Shown here: positions 9,211 through 18,472 of the stretch, in pieces | How positions within the stretch are numbered: the stretch's first letter is position 1 | How the letters are laid out: the number at the start of each line of letters is the position of its first letter | Notes under the pieces: model-generated | The model's input: only the letters and a program-made list of their open reading frames with translations | What the model was told of the DNA's origin: nothing | Database searches by the model: none | Made by a program: the position numbers and the translations under genes | Assembly (NCBI RefSeq): GCF_900094735.1 | Contig: NZ_FMBM01000001.1 | Location: 496,001 to 560,000, forward strand | Direction of reading: 5' to 3' | Length of the DNA stretch: 64,000 bases | Source: Saliniramus fredricksonii | GTDB lineage: Bacteria; Pseudomonadota; Alphaproteobacteria; Rhizobiales; Beijerinckiaceae

Positions 9211-10559
9211 TACCTGCTCCCACCCAAATAGCGTCGTGCCGCGCCAGCCATGTCCCGCAGCGGCAGGATTTCATGGGCGAGGCCGGCCTTGGCGATCGAT
9301 CCGGGCATGCCCCAGACCGTACTCGTCGCCTCGTCCTGGACGATCACCGCCCCACCCGCTTCGCCGATGGCGCGCGCGCCATGGGTGCCGTCGGACCCCA
9401 TGCCCGTGAGCACCACGGAGAGGACCTGCGCCCCGAAGATCGTCGCGGCGTCGAAGAACAGCACATCGACAGCCGGCTTGCAGAAGTTCACCGGCGCACC
9501 GTCATCGAGGCGCAGCGCGATGCCCGAGCCGCCATTGCGGCGCAGACCCATATGCCTGCCGCCGGGCGCGACATAGATCCGTCCGGGCTGCAAGGCTTCG
9601 CCGTCCTGCGCCTCGGCTGCAGGCAGCCCCGTCTGCGCCCCGAGATGCTCGGCGAAGACGGCGGTGAAGACCGGCGGCATGTGCTGTACGACCAGAACCG
9701 GCAAATGACGCAGTTGCGGGCCAAGCCCCGTGAGAAACTCGCCCACGGCGCGCGGACCGCCCGTCGAGGCACCCACGACCAGCACGCGCTTGGGCGTGTT
9801 CGAGGCCACGGGCCGCAGGGTCGGCGCCGCACGGGAAGGGGCGGCGGGCGCACGCGCATATGAGGGCGCGGCTGTCGGCACATGCCCCGCCGGGCCGGGT
9901 CGGGCGGATGCGGATGTGCCAGCCCCTCCTGCCGGGGGTGCGCGCAGGAATTGTCGACCGCTCGGTCCGGCGGCGGCACCCGGGGCGCCGCGCTCGACGC
10001 GGAAGGTCCGTGCGCCGGGCGCGGCTATCGGGCGGGCCCCTGCCCCGCTTGCAGACATCCCCGCAGCCATTCCCGCAGACATGGCCGGCGTCATCGCCGC
10101 ATCGACGCCGTCGCGATGACGCGCGGCAAGGCCCTCGATCTTGATCATCAGATCATGTCGGAAGGTCACCGAGGTGGAGACACCGCGGTGGCTTTCGGGT
10201 TTGGCGAGATAATCGACGGCGCCGAGGGAGAGACATTTGAGCGAGGTCTGCGCATTGCGCTGGGTGAGCGTCGAGACCACGACGACGGAGACGCCGGGGC
10301 ATTTCGCGAGCAGCAAAGGCAGCGCGGTGATGCCGTCCATCTCCGGCATCTCGATGTCGAGCAGCACGATTTCCGGCTTTGCGCGGGCGATCTGGTCGAC
10401 GGCGACCCGGCCGTTATTGCAGGTCGCGACCACCTTGTGGCCGGCCTCTTCGAGCCAGCGCGCCGTCAGACCGCGGATCACCACGCTGTCGTCGACGACC
10501 ATGATCCGCATCGGCGTTGCGGTGACGGATCCCTGATTCGAAGCTGTCGCGATGGACAT
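9210..10559 (-). CDS. cheB: Chemotaxis response regulator protein-glutamate methylesterase CheB
   Basis: A 449-residue two-domain protein: receiver (about 17-135; acidic Asp23-Asp24, phosphoacceptor Asp68 in LLDIEMPEMDG) and C-terminal methylesterase/deamidase (about 262-445) with catalytic Ser in GASTGGPRA, His in VQHMPP and Asp in GMGSDGTHG. Between them lies an unusually long Ala/Pro/Gly-rich linker of roughly 110 residues, which makes the protein about 100 residues longer than E. coli CheB. It removes methyl groups from receptors when phosphorylated by CheA. It follows cheY by 100 nt. The start has CGGAG upstream. Confidence 0.94.
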   Translation of the reverse strand: MSIATASNQGSVTATPMRIMVVDDSVVIRGLTARWLEEAGHKVVATCNNGRVAVDQIARAKPEIVLLDIEMPEMDGITALPLLLAKCPGVSVVVVSTLTQRNAQTSLKCLSLGAVDYLAKPESHRGVSTSVTFRHDLMIKIEGLAARHRDGVDAAMTPAMSAGMAAGMSASGAGARPIAAPGARTFRVERGAPGAAAGPSGRQFLRAPPAGGAGTSASARPGPAGHVPTAAPSYARAPAAPSRAAPTLRPVASNTPKRVLVVGASTGGPRAVGEFLTGLGPQLRHLPVLVVQHMPPVFTAVFAEHLGAQTGLPAAEAQDGEALQPGRIYVAPGGRHMGLRRNGGSGIALRLDDGAPVNFCKPAVDVLFFDAATIFGAQVLSVVLTGMGSDGTHGARAIGEAGGAVIVQDEATSTVWGMPGSIAKAGLAHEILPLRDMAGAARRYLGGSR

Positions 10560-10659
10560 GGACTCATCGACTCCGGTGCGCTGCCCGAACGGGTCGGCGC
10601 GCGAAACAAGCTGGCATCACTGCCGGAAAGCGGCGGCACGGATTGCGCCGGCGCAGGAT

Positions 10660-11025
10660 TCAGACGAGCCCGACTTCCTGCATCTTGGCGGTCATGATCT
10701 CCTTGTCGAAGGGTTTCATGATGTACTCGTCCGCGCCGGCGCGCATGGCCCGGGCGATATTGCCGACGTCGTTCTCGGTGGTGCAGAACACCACTTTCGG
10801 CGCCTCACCGCCGGGCAATTCGCGCAATGCCCGCAGGAAGGAATAGCCGTCCATCACGGGCATGTTCCAGTCGAGCAGGACAGCATCCGGCATCTCGGAG
10901 CGGCAGCGGTTCAGCGCCTGCTCGCCGTCCTCGGCCTCCGAGGTGCGGAAGGAGAGCCCCTCCAGAATGCGCCGCGCAACCTTGCGGATGACGGCTGAAT
11001 CGTCGACGATCAGGCAATGCTTCAT
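10660..11025 (-). CDS. cheY: Chemotaxis response regulator CheY
   Basis: A 121-residue stand-alone receiver with Asp8-Asp9, phosphoacceptor Asp52 (LLDWNMPVMDG), Thr in FCTTEND and the conserved Lys in YIMKPFD. Phosphorylated CheY binds the flagellar motor switch. The start at 11025 (MKHCLIV) has a strong GAGGAGG; an upstream in-frame ATG at 11091 lies inside cheW. Its place in the che operon supports CheY over a generic receiver. Confidence 0.92.
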   Translation of the reverse strand: MKHCLIVDDSAVIRKVARRILEGLSFRTSEAEDGEQALNRCRSEMPDAVLLDWNMPVMDGYSFLRALRELPGGEAPKVVFCTTENDVGNIARAMRAGADEYIMKPFDKEIMTAKMQEVGLV

Positions 11026-11044
11026 CACGACCTCCTCGGAAGCG

Positions 11045-11536
11045 TCAGGCTGCGCGGGATTCGGCGTCGAAGGCGAGAACCGCATCGACATCGAGGATGA
11101 TCAGGAGCCGCCCGTCGAGGCGGTGAACGCCGCGCGAGAGCTTGACCCAGGCCTGATCCATATGGACCGGACTGGCCTCATGCGTCTCGGTGGAGAGCTT
11201 CATCACCTCGCCGACGGAATCGACCAGCAACCCGTAGGATTCGCCGTTGCGCTCGAGGCCGACGGCCATGTCCTGGGCGCCCTCGTCGCGATCGGGCAGG
11301 CCGAGGCGTCGGCGCAGACACATCGCGGTGACGACGCGACCGCGCAGATTGAGCAGTCCCATGATCTCGCGCGGAGCCAGCGGCACGGTGGTGAGTGAGG
11401 AGGCGATGAAGACATCGTGCACCCGGTCGATCGGCAGACCGAACATCTGGTCACCCAGCATGACGGTGACAAATTCCTCGTATTCCTGCACCGCGCGCCC
11501 GTCGCGCCCGGCATCGTTCACGTTGGCGGCCATCAT
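11045..11536 (-). CDS. cheW: Chemotaxis coupling protein CheW
   Basis: A 163-residue CheW-like adaptor that links chemoreceptors to CheA. The YEEFVTVMLGDQMFGLPIDRVHDVF start of the fold and the MGLLNLRGRVVTAMCLR block are typical. Its ATG overlaps the cheA stop by 4 nt, so it is translationally coupled to the kinase. cheY follows after 19 nt. Confidence 0.92.
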   Translation of the reverse strand: MMAANVNDAGRDGRAVQEYEEFVTVMLGDQMFGLPIDRVHDVFIASSLTTVPLAPREIMGLLNLRGRVVTAMCLRRRLGLPDRDEGAQDMAVGLERNGESYGLLVDSVGEVMKLSTETHEASPVHMDQAWVKLSRGVHRLDGRLLIILDVDAVLAFDAESRAA

Positions 11537-14367
11537 GCGGCTTCTCCCAGCTGGGCTTCGGTTTCGGCGAGAGCGGCGACGAGACCGCTCCGGTCGAATT
11601 TCGCGATGAATTCCGAGATATCGAGCTTGCGCGCCTCCTCGATCGCCTCCGGCGTGACGGCGGAAGACAGGGCGATCACCGGCAGGCGCGACAGCCGCGC
11701 CTGGGCCCGCACGGCGCGGATCAGCGCAAAACCGTCGCGGCCCGGCATGTCGACATCGGCGACGATCGCGTCGACGCGGCGGTCGGCATTGAGGGCGGCA
11801 AGCGCCTGCTCGGTGCCCGCCGCCGTGATGACACGGTAACCGGCGGCCTTGAGCACGGGGCTGAGCATTTCACGGAAGAAGGAGGAATCATCCACCAGCA
11901 GCACCGTGCGGGCATCCTTGGGATTCTTGACCGGCGCCCCGGAGGTCCAGTCCTCGTGGGCAAGCGGCAGGTAATGCACCACGTTGACGATCTCGGTGGC
12001 GCGCCCGCGCAGCACGGCGGAGCCAAGTAGATCCGGGCGGTCCGCGACGAGTTCGATGTCGAGCACGTCGTCGATGATGTCGACAATCTCGTCGACCACC
12101 AGCCCCATGGCCCGCTCCCCGTCGGAGAACACGACCAGCGCCTGCGGCCCCTCGCTCTTGATCGCGATGGCCGGATCGGCCGGCACCAGTGGCATCAGCT
12201 TGCCACGATACTGGATCAGCGGGCGTCCGCCGACCCATTCGATCTTGGCAGCATCGATTTCCTCGAGGCGTGTGACCAGCGAAAGCGGCACCGCCTTGTG
12301 GGTCTCGCCACCACCGCGGAAAACCAGCAGGGTCGTCGATTCGTTGTCGTTGCTCTCTTCCATGTCCTCAGCCGCCTCGACACCGAACTGGGTATCACCC
12401 GAACCCTGCCCGACCATCTTCGCGATGCCGTTGGGATCGATGATCAGCACCACGGCACCGTCGCCGAGGATGGTGTTGCCGGAGAACATCGGGATATGGC
12501 GCAGCTTGGTCGCCATCGGCTTGACCACGATTTCCTCGGTGTGGAAGACGCCGTCCACCAGGATACCGAAGCGCTGACGCCCGACCTGCGAGACCACGAC
12601 GAAACCCTCATCGCCCGGATTGGCCTCCGCCCCGTCGAGACCGAGCACCTTCCCGATCGGCACGATCGGCAGAAGCCGGTCGCGCAGGCGCAGGACCGGG
12701 GTCCCGTTGATGCGCTCGATCTGGTGATCCGAACCGTTCTTGACACGCACGAGTTCCAGAACCGAAACCTGAGGAATGGCGAATCGCTGATCCTGAGCGG
12801 AGACGATCAGGGCGGCCACGATGGCCAGCGTCAGCGGGATCTTGATGGTGAAGACCGTGCCCTTGCCCTGCTCGGAGCGGATCTCGACCGTACCGCCGAT
12901 CAGCTCGATATTGGTCTTGACCACATCCATGCCGACACCGCGCCCGGACACGGCGGTAACCTGGGCGGCGGTCGAGAAGCCGGGATGGAAGATGTACTTG
13001 GCCATCTGGGCTTCGCTCATCCGCTCGATTTCCGCCTCGGTGGCGAGCCCCTGCGAAACGATCTTGCGCGCGATCGCGTCGTAGTTCAGGCCCTTGCCAT
13101 CATCGGCGATCTCGATCGTGATGGTGCCGCCTTCATGATAGGCGTTGAGACGGATGGTGCCGCGCTCGGGCTTGCCGGCGGCGCGGCGCGCCTCGGCATC
13201 CTCGATGCCGTGATCCGCCGAATTGCGGATCATGTGCGTCAGCGGGTCCTTGATGACTTCGAGCACCTGGCGGTCGAGCTCGGTATCGGCGCCCTGCATC
13301 ACCAGCTCGATCTTCTTGCCGAGTTCGGAAGAGAGATCGCGAATGACGCGCGGCAGTTTCTGCCAGGCGGTGCCGATGGGCTGCATGCGCGTCTTCATGA
13401 CGCCTTCCTGCAGCTCGGCGGTGACATGCGAGAGGCGCTGCAGCGGCACCTTGTAGCCGCTGTCATCCTCGCGCCTTGCGATCTCGAGCAGCTGGTTGCG
13501 GGTGAGCACCAGCTCGGAGACCATCGTCATGAGATGCTCGAGCGTATCGACATTGACCCGGATGGTCTGGACCTTGGCGACGTTCTGCTCCGCGCCGGCA
13601 TTGCCGGGATTGTCCTTCACCTCGGGCTTCTTCGCAGCCGGCGCCGGCTTGCTTTCGGCGGGCCTGTCATCGACGACGGGTGCCGCAGCGGCGACCGGCG
13701 CCCCGGCGACAGCCTCTTCGACCGGCGCCTCGTCGGGTTCGCCGAGCACGCGGCCCTCCATCACGACGGGCGCTTCGATCTCTTCGAGCACACCCTCCTC
13801 GTCATCGGGACCGGGCGCTTCCATGAAGGCACGCTCCAGCTCGTCGAGAGGAATTTCACCGGGGAGAAGGTCCCGCTCCAGCTGCTGGAAGACGAATCCG
13901 CCCGCTTCCGGAGCATCATCCGCCGCTGTATCAGCGGGCGCTTCGGACGACACTTGCGCGCTGCCGGCTTGTTGCGACACGAGCGCTTCGGGGTCGGCAT
14001 TGGACATCGCGTCGAGCGCGCCGATCAGATCCTGATCCTCGCCCTCCGGCTCGGCGGCGGTGCGCTCGAGCTCGGCGACGATCTCCTTGATCCGGTCCAG
14101 CGTCTGCAGGATCAGCGAGACGGCATCGGTGGTGACCGGGTGGCCGTCACGGAACTTGCCCATCAGGGTCTCGGCCGCATGCGCCAGCGCCTCGAGACGC
14201 GGCAGGCCGAGGAACCCGCAGGTCCCCTTGATGGTGTGGACGAGCCGGAAGATGTTCCTCAGGATCGTCTCGTTGTTGGGATCCTGTTCGAAGCGAACCA
14301 GTTCGACATCGACCGTATCGAGGTGCTCGCCGGTCTCGGTCAGAAATTCGCGCAAAAGATCATCCAT
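11533..14367 (-). CDS. cheA: Chemotaxis hybrid histidine kinase CheA with C-terminal receiver
   Basis: A 944-residue CheA. Domains in order: Hpt (1-110, phosphorylated His44 in LVHTIKGT), a long acidic/Ala-rich linker, dimerisation domain from about 270 (VRVNVDTLEHLMTMVSELV), HATPase (MIRNSADHGIE N-box, GRGVGMDVVK), a first CheW-like domain (about 510-650), a second CheW-like segment (about 680-800) and a receiver (about 815-940; VLLVDDSSFF, phosphoacceptor in VADVDMPG). The extra CheW-like domain and fused receiver make it larger than E. coli CheA; this layout is known in alphaproteobacterial che clusters. It autophosphorylates and passes phosphate to CheY and CheB. First gene of the operon. 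Confidence 0.95.
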   Translation of the reverse strand: MDDLLREFLTETGEHLDTVDVELVRFEQDPNNETILRNIFRLVHTIKGTCGFLGLPRLEALAHAAETLMGKFRDGHPVTTDAVSLILQTLDRIKEIVAELERTAAEPEGEDQDLIGALDAMSNADPEALVSQQAGSAQVSSEAPADTAADDAPEAGGFVFQQLERDLLPGEIPLDELERAFMEAPGPDDEEGVLEEIEAPVVMEGRVLGEPDEAPVEEAVAGAPVAAAAPVVDDRPAESKPAPAAKKPEVKDNPGNAGAEQNVAKVQTIRVNVDTLEHLMTMVSELVLTRNQLLEIARREDDSGYKVPLQRLSHVTAELQEGVMKTRMQPIGTAWQKLPRVIRDLSSELGKKIELVMQGADTELDRQVLEVIKDPLTHMIRNSADHGIEDAEARRAAGKPERGTIRLNAYHEGGTITIEIADDGKGLNYDAIARKIVSQGLATEAEIERMSEAQMAKYIFHPGFSTAAQVTAVSGRGVGMDVVKTNIELIGGTVEIRSEQGKGTVFTIKIPLTLAIVAALIVSAQDQRFAIPQVSVLELVRVKNGSDHQIERINGTPVLRLRDRLLPIVPIGKVLGLDGAEANPGDEGFVVVSQVGRQRFGILVDGVFHTEEIVVKPMATKLRHIPMFSGNTILGDGAVVLIIDPNGIAKMVGQGSGDTQFGVEAAEDMEESNDNESTTLLVFRGGGETHKAVPLSLVTRLEEIDAAKIEWVGGRPLIQYRGKLMPLVPADPAIAIKSEGPQALVVFSDGERAMGLVVDEIVDIIDDVLDIELVADRPDLLGSAVLRGRATEIVNVVHYLPLAHEDWTSGAPVKNPKDARTVLLVDDSSFFREMLSPVLKAAGYRVITAAGTEQALAALNADRRVDAIVADVDMPGRDGFALIRAVRAQARLSRLPVIALSSAVTPEAIEEARKLDISEFIAKFDRSGLVAALAETEAQLGEAA

Positions 14368-14530
14368 GACGTCACTCTACTCTCGCAGGGCCTGCTTCTG
14401 GAGTTCGAGTGTCGTCAGAAGTTCTTTATGTTCCGTTTCCTGAATATGGAAAAAAGGTAAATCTGCTCGGAATTATACTTAACAGAACGTTCACCCGGCG
14501 CGTTGCGATGCTTTGATGCGATACCGGATT

Positions 14531-15172
14531 TTATTCGGATTCCGCGCGCAACCGGAAGGTGTCGCCTTCCAGGTCGAGCGAAACGGCCATGCCTGATGCG
14601 CGGGCGACGAGGCCCGCATAGTAGAACTGGATCCCGTGCGCGTCGACACTGTCATTCTCCGGCTCGCCGTCGAGCAGCGCCTGCGCATGCGGCGGGATCC
14701 GGGCATTCTTGCCGGTGGCGGCGATCAGGAAGGTGGAGGCGCTCTCGTCGCCGGTGATGGTGACCTCGATCTCGCCGCCGCGCGGAATGCCCTGCGCGGC
14801 CATGACCAGGAGATTGAGCAGGAGCTTGACGCGGTTCTTCGGCAAAAGCTGGCGCTCTGCATTCCAGACGAGGCGCGTCTTGTCGTCGTGGAAGAAACCC
14901 TTGGCGACCTGTTCGGCATCACCGGTATCGATCGCGGCGCCCGCAGAACCCGCAGCCCCGAAGGCGATGCGGGCGAATTGCAGCCGCGCCGAGGCCTGCC
15001 GTGCGCTCTTGCGGATCAGATCAAGAGCGAAATCCTTCATGCCGGGATCGCTCTCGTCCTCCATCACCTCGAGCCCGTTGACGATTGCCCCGACCGGGCT
15101 GATCACATCGTGGCAGACCCGCGAGCACAACAGCGCGGCGAGATCGAGGGAATCGAGATCGAGCTTGGCCAT
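14531..15172 (-). CDS. chpT: Histidine phosphotransferase ChpT
   Basis: A 213-residue protein with the ChpT signature LAALLCSRVCHDVISPVGAI, in which His21 is the likely phosphorylated residue, followed by a degenerate HATPase-like domain. In Caulobacter and relatives ChpT carries phosphate from CckA to CtrA and CpdR, controlling the cell cycle and motility genes. It lies 163 bp upstream of cheA on the same strand, a link between cell-cycle relay and chemotaxis seen in several alphaproteobacteria. The gap to cheA is AT-richer than its surroundings and probably holds the che promoter. Confidence 0.9.
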   Translation of the reverse strand: MAKLDLDSLDLAALLCSRVCHDVISPVGAIVNGLEVMEDESDPGMKDFALDLIRKSARQASARLQFARIAFGAAGSAGAAIDTGDAEQVAKGFFHDDKTRLVWNAERQLLPKNRVKLLLNLLVMAAQGIPRGGEIEVTITGDESASTFLIAATGKNARIPPHAQALLDGEPENDSVDAHGIQFYYAGLVARASGMAVSLDLEGDTFRLRAESE

Positions 15173-15280
15173 GAAACATGTCTCCGATGGCGCCCCGGCA
15201 ACATGCGCGAATCACGCGCAAGGACGTACCGGTTGTTCCCTAACCGGCTTCGCGCCCCTTGAAAAGCCTCGATTGCACCG

Positions 15281-15907
15281 TCAAAGGCGCGCCATCTGCT
15301 CGCGGCTCTTGCGCCAGACCCGTTCTGCGCGGGCTGCAGCGTCGGGATCATCGAGAAAGGCGTCGCGCGCGGCACGCGTGTGAAACAGGTACAGCCGTCC
15401 GTCGACGATCGCGGCGATCCGCGCCTGCGCCTCGACCATGCGCCCTTCCGTCATGGCGAGAGCATCGTTGCCACCCAGGCGCGGGGCGTAGATGTCGGGT
15501 CGCGACAGGAAGGCGGCGCGGTTCGCCGCATTGGAGAACCGCCAGGCGTGACCGTTCCAGACGGCTTCATGCACCGCATCGCCAGGGCGAGGGGGGCCGC
15601 TCATGAAATAGGTGACCGGGTCGAAACCCTCCAGCGCGATCCCGGCATGATCATGTCGGCGCACCCCTTGCTGCGCTCCCACGAGCGGCGGCAGCAGGGC
15701 CAGGCGCGCCGCACCGGCATCGGTCGAATCGGGGCTGGCGGCACGGGCATCCGCTGCGGATACCGGCAGAGCCAGCAACAGCGCGAGCCCGGCGATCCGG
15801 GCGCCGTGGCGCAGAAGGCACGCCCGTGATGCACCCGTCGATCCTGCCTTTGCGGAGAATGCCGTCACCTCGCATGAGGGCGAGCCGCTTTTGCGCGTTA
15901 ACGCCAT
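15281..15907 (-). CDS. Secreted or membrane-anchored YHS-domain protein
   Basis: A 208-residue protein with an N-terminal hydrophobic segment (about 36-55, LLRHGARIAGLALLLALPV) ending in Ala-rich sequence, so probably a signal peptide or anchor. The C-terminal half carries the YHS-like pattern GIALEGFDPVTYFMSG, HEAVWNGHAWRFSNAANRAAFL, then a second similar stretch ending LFHTRAARDAFLDDP. YHS domains often bind metals, but no clear metal ligands beyond scattered His are visible here. The start at 15907 has AAGAAGG. No functional partner is evident in the neighbourhood. Confidence 0.72.
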   Translation of the reverse strand: MALTRKSGSPSCEVTAFSAKAGSTGASRACLLRHGARIAGLALLLALPVSAADARAASPDSTDAGAARLALLPPLVGAQQGVRRHDHAGIALEGFDPVTYFMSGPPRPGDAVHEAVWNGHAWRFSNAANRAAFLSRPDIYAPRLGGNDALAMTEGRMVEAQARIAAIVDGRLYLFHTRAARDAFLDDPDAAARAERVWRKSREQMARL

Positions 15908-16057
15908 GTTACCCTTCTTGGTTAAAGCTTGGTTTCGCGGACGGAACACATCTCCGCCGGCTGGGGGTTGTAGCGCTCCGGGGATGAAACCGGAGTTCAG
16001 ATAATCATTCGAATTGTCACTATCGGGCGATTCGACATAGCGAGCAGGAGATCGCGC

Positions 16058-16735
16058 ATGCGCTCAATCGGTTTCATGATGCGCCCGGCCATCGCGCTCG
16101 GGAGCCGCAGCGTCCTGCGCTTCGTGCTGCCGGCAATCGTCGCCCTGATGATCGCCGGGCCGTTCGCCGCTGCGGGCATCGCACAACAGAACACGTTACC
16201 GCCTCCTGGCCAGCCCGGCAGCGGTGTCGCACCCACCCCCCGCGATGCTCCCGAAAAATTCGAATCCCAGGAGATCATCGAACAGGGCCATGCCTTTTTC
16301 GGCTCGATCTCGCGCGGCCTCGCGCTGACGGTGCAGGAAGCCTTTTCACGCTGGGGCCAGCCCAACGGCTACATCCTCGGCCAGGAGGCCGGTGGCGCCT
16401 TCATCGGCGGATTGCGTTACGGCGAAGGCGTGCTCTACACACGCAATGCCGGCAACAGAAACGTGTTCTGGCAGGGTCCCTCGATCGGCTTCGATTTCGG
16501 CGGCGAAGGCTCGCGCACGATGATGCTCGTCTATGAACTGCCGTCGACCGACGCGATCTACCAGCGTTTCCTCGGCATGGACGGCTCGGCTTACGTCGTG
16601 GGTGGTTTCGGCATGACGGCGCTTTCGGCCAATTACATCATCGTGGTACCCATCCGCTCCGGTGTCGGAGCGCGGCTGGGTATCAATATCGGCTATCTGA
16701 ACTTCACCGAACGCCCGACCTGGAACCCGTTCTGA
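16058..16735 (+). CDS. eipA: EipA-like envelope integrity protein (DUF1134)
   Basis: A 225-residue periplasmic protein with a signal peptide of about 42 residues and a Pro-rich spacer, then the DUF1134 domain (about 75-225) with AFSRWGQPNGYILGQEAGGAFIGGLRYGEG and YVVGGFGMTAL. In Brucella the homologue EipA is needed for cell envelope integrity and is under CtrA control. The start has AGGAG 7 nt upstream. It is followed closely by a coiled-coil gene on the same strand (88 nt). Confidence 0.88.
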   Translation: MRSIGFMMRPAIALGSRSVLRFVLPAIVALMIAGPFAAAGIAQQNTLPPPGQPGSGVAPTPRDAPEKFESQEIIEQGHAFFGSISRGLALTVQEAFSRWGQPNGYILGQEAGGAFIGGLRYGEGVLYTRNAGNRNVFWQGPSIGFDFGGEGSRTMMLVYELPSTDAIYQRFLGMDGSAYVVGGFGMTALSANYIIVVPIRSGVGARLGINIGYLNFTERPTWNPF

Positions 16736-16823
16736 CGCGAAGCCCGGAAAGCGGGGTGGCGGTCCGGCGCGCGGCGTGGCATGGTTGGTCCCTGCGCAGG
16801 ATCGAGCGAGGGCGCGTGGCCGC

Positions 16824-18185
16824 GTGATCGAAACCATCATGATCTTCGCGTTGGGATTTTTCGTCTCGACGCTTTTCGGGCTGATGATCGTGCCGGCGCT
16901 CAACGAGCGCGCGGACCGGCTTGCGCGCCGGCGGGTGGAAGCGCAATTGCCCGCATCCGTGGCCGAGCTCAATGCCGAGCGCGACATGCTGCGCGCGGAA
17001 CTTGCCATGCGCGAACGGCGCATCGAGCAACGCCTCGAGACGATGCGCGAAAAGCAGACCACGGACATGGCCGAGCTCGGGCGGCGCATGACGCGCATCG
17101 CGACGCTGACGGAGGAAGGCGAAGCGGCCCGCGCCGAAATCGCCCGCCTCGAACGGGATCTCGCCATGACCCGCAATGCGCTGGCCGACAGTGAGGCCCG
17201 CGCGGCGGGGCTGAGTGCTCAACTCCTCGAAACCCGGGAAACGCTCAACGCGCGTGACACGACGCTCGCCGATCTGCAGACGCGCCACGGACGCGCCCTC
17301 GCCGATCTCGACGCACGGCGCATCGAGGTCTCCGACCTGCAGACGCGGCTCCAGGCCGAGACCGGTCGCGCCCGTGAAATCGAGCGGGTTTCGCGCAGCC
17401 GGGCCGAAGACATCGCGGAATTGCGAACGGCGCTGGAACGCACCCGCAAGGCCCTCGCCGACGAAGAGGCGCGCGGCAGCGTGCTCGAACGCCGGGCGGA
17501 GAATTTTGCCGGCGCACGCGATGCGGCCGTCGCCGCGCGGGCGCAGACCGAAGCGGAACTCGCTCTGGCGCGCGACAAGCAAGCCGAGACGGCCCGCGAT
17601 CTCGCCGCCCGCCATGCCGAACTGGAAAAAGCCAGCGCCCGCATCGCCGCTCTTGAAGGACACCTCGCCCTCACTCGGCGCAAGCTGGATACCTCCGACG
17701 ATGCGGCCCGAGCGGCACAGGATGCCTTGCGGCGCGAGATCGACGGATTGCGGGCGGAAAAGGCCTCCCTGCACGGTGCGCTCGACCATGCCCGCGGTGA
17801 ACGCCGCCGGATCGAGGCGGAGTTCGGCGCCTTTCGCAAGGAGGCGCAAAGGCAGCTGGAATCCGAGAACGCAAGGCTGCGCGCGCGTATCGACGCGGTC
17901 ACGCGCATGATCATGGGCGAGAAGACGCCGGGCGGCGACCCCGCGAAGGCAGCATCCCGGGAACCGGGACCCTCGACAGCCGGCGCCCCCAAGACGCCCC
18001 AGGCCGGCAAGACGAAACGCGCCAGCAAGACGACACGGACCAGCAAGACCGGCAAGGCCGGCAAGACTGATGACGGTCGGGCGATTTCCGACAGCAGGCC
18101 GCCGGCGAAACCGACCGGCAGGGTTTCGGATCGCGAGAAGAATACCGCGCAACCCGCCGACGGGACGCAGCCGGAAGGCGTTTAG
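16824..18185 (+). CDS. Membrane-anchored long coiled-coil protein with Lys/Thr-rich tail
   Basis: A protein of 453 residues from the GTG at 16824 (an ATG at 16776 would add 16 residues). It starts with one transmembrane helix (about 5-24, FALGFFVSTLFGLMIVPAL), continues with about 330 residues of nearly unbroken heptad-like helix rich in Ala, Arg, Glu and Leu, and ends with a low-complexity cationic tail holding repeats such as AGKTKR, ASKTTR, TSKTGK and AGKTDD. No enzymatic motif is visible. Similar anchored coiled-coil proteins next to eipA occur in Rhizobiales, but I cannot name a function; a scaffold in the envelope is a guess. Confidence 0.72.
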   Translation: MIETIMIFALGFFVSTLFGLMIVPALNERADRLARRRVEAQLPASVAELNAERDMLRAELAMRERRIEQRLETMREKQTTDMAELGRRMTRIATLTEEGEAARAEIARLERDLAMTRNALADSEARAAGLSAQLLETRETLNARDTTLADLQTRHGRALADLDARRIEVSDLQTRLQAETGRAREIERVSRSRAEDIAELRTALERTRKALADEEARGSVLERRAENFAGARDAAVAARAQTEAELALARDKQAETARDLAARHAELEKASARIAALEGHLALTRRKLDTSDDAARAAQDALRREIDGLRAEKASLHGALDHARGERRRIEAEFGAFRKEAQRQLESENARLRARIDAVTRMIMGEKTPGGDPAKAASREPGPSTAGAPKTPQAGKTKRASKTTRTSKTGKAGKTDDGRAISDSRPPAKPTGRVSDREKNTAQPADGTQPEGV

Positions 18186-18353
18186 CCGACCGTGTCCGGA
18201 AGGCGACCGGGCTGCCGGCGACCGGGCGGTCGGGGCATGGGGTGCCGGCATGCCGTTTCACGAAAACATGACGACGCGGACGCATGGCGATCCCGCTGCG
18301 CGCGTCGGAGCGCGTTGATGAGCATGCGACATCTCAAGGACCGACGACGACAT

Positions 18354-18365
18354 TTTGTCGACAAA
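18354..18365. promoter_or_regulatory. TTTGTCGACAAA palindrome upstream of TRAP system 2
   Basis: A perfect 12-bp palindrome in an AT-rich patch 108 bp before the binding-protein start. Its TNGT-ACNA form resembles operators of FadR-subfamily GntR regulators. A TTGACA box at 18391-18396 lies just downstream, although no good -10 sits at the right distance. The region 18186-18353 otherwise holds GC-rich sequence with nothing I recognise. Confidence 0.4.
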
Positions 18366-18472
18366 TTAGGTATAAATCGCTATTAAAATATTGACAGGCG
18401 TGCCGGGCCCGTACAGCATGCAACCGCGCATGTAAAATCAGAGGGATGCGCAAACCCGATGGGAGATTGTAT

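Noticed and set aside
8168-9274. A 368-codon minus-strand frame over cheR
   Set aside because: It is a shifted frame of cheR; the other frame has all CheR motifs and the cheB-coupled start.
12298-14460. A 720-codon open frame on the plus strand
   Set aside because: It is the complement of cheA; composition is typical of a GC-driven shadow and cheA is unambiguous.
15944-15974. EcfG-type promoter (GGAAC with a GGTT box) before eipA
   Set aside because: The second box does not match the usual CGTT and the distance to the gene is not distinctive; a chance match is likely.
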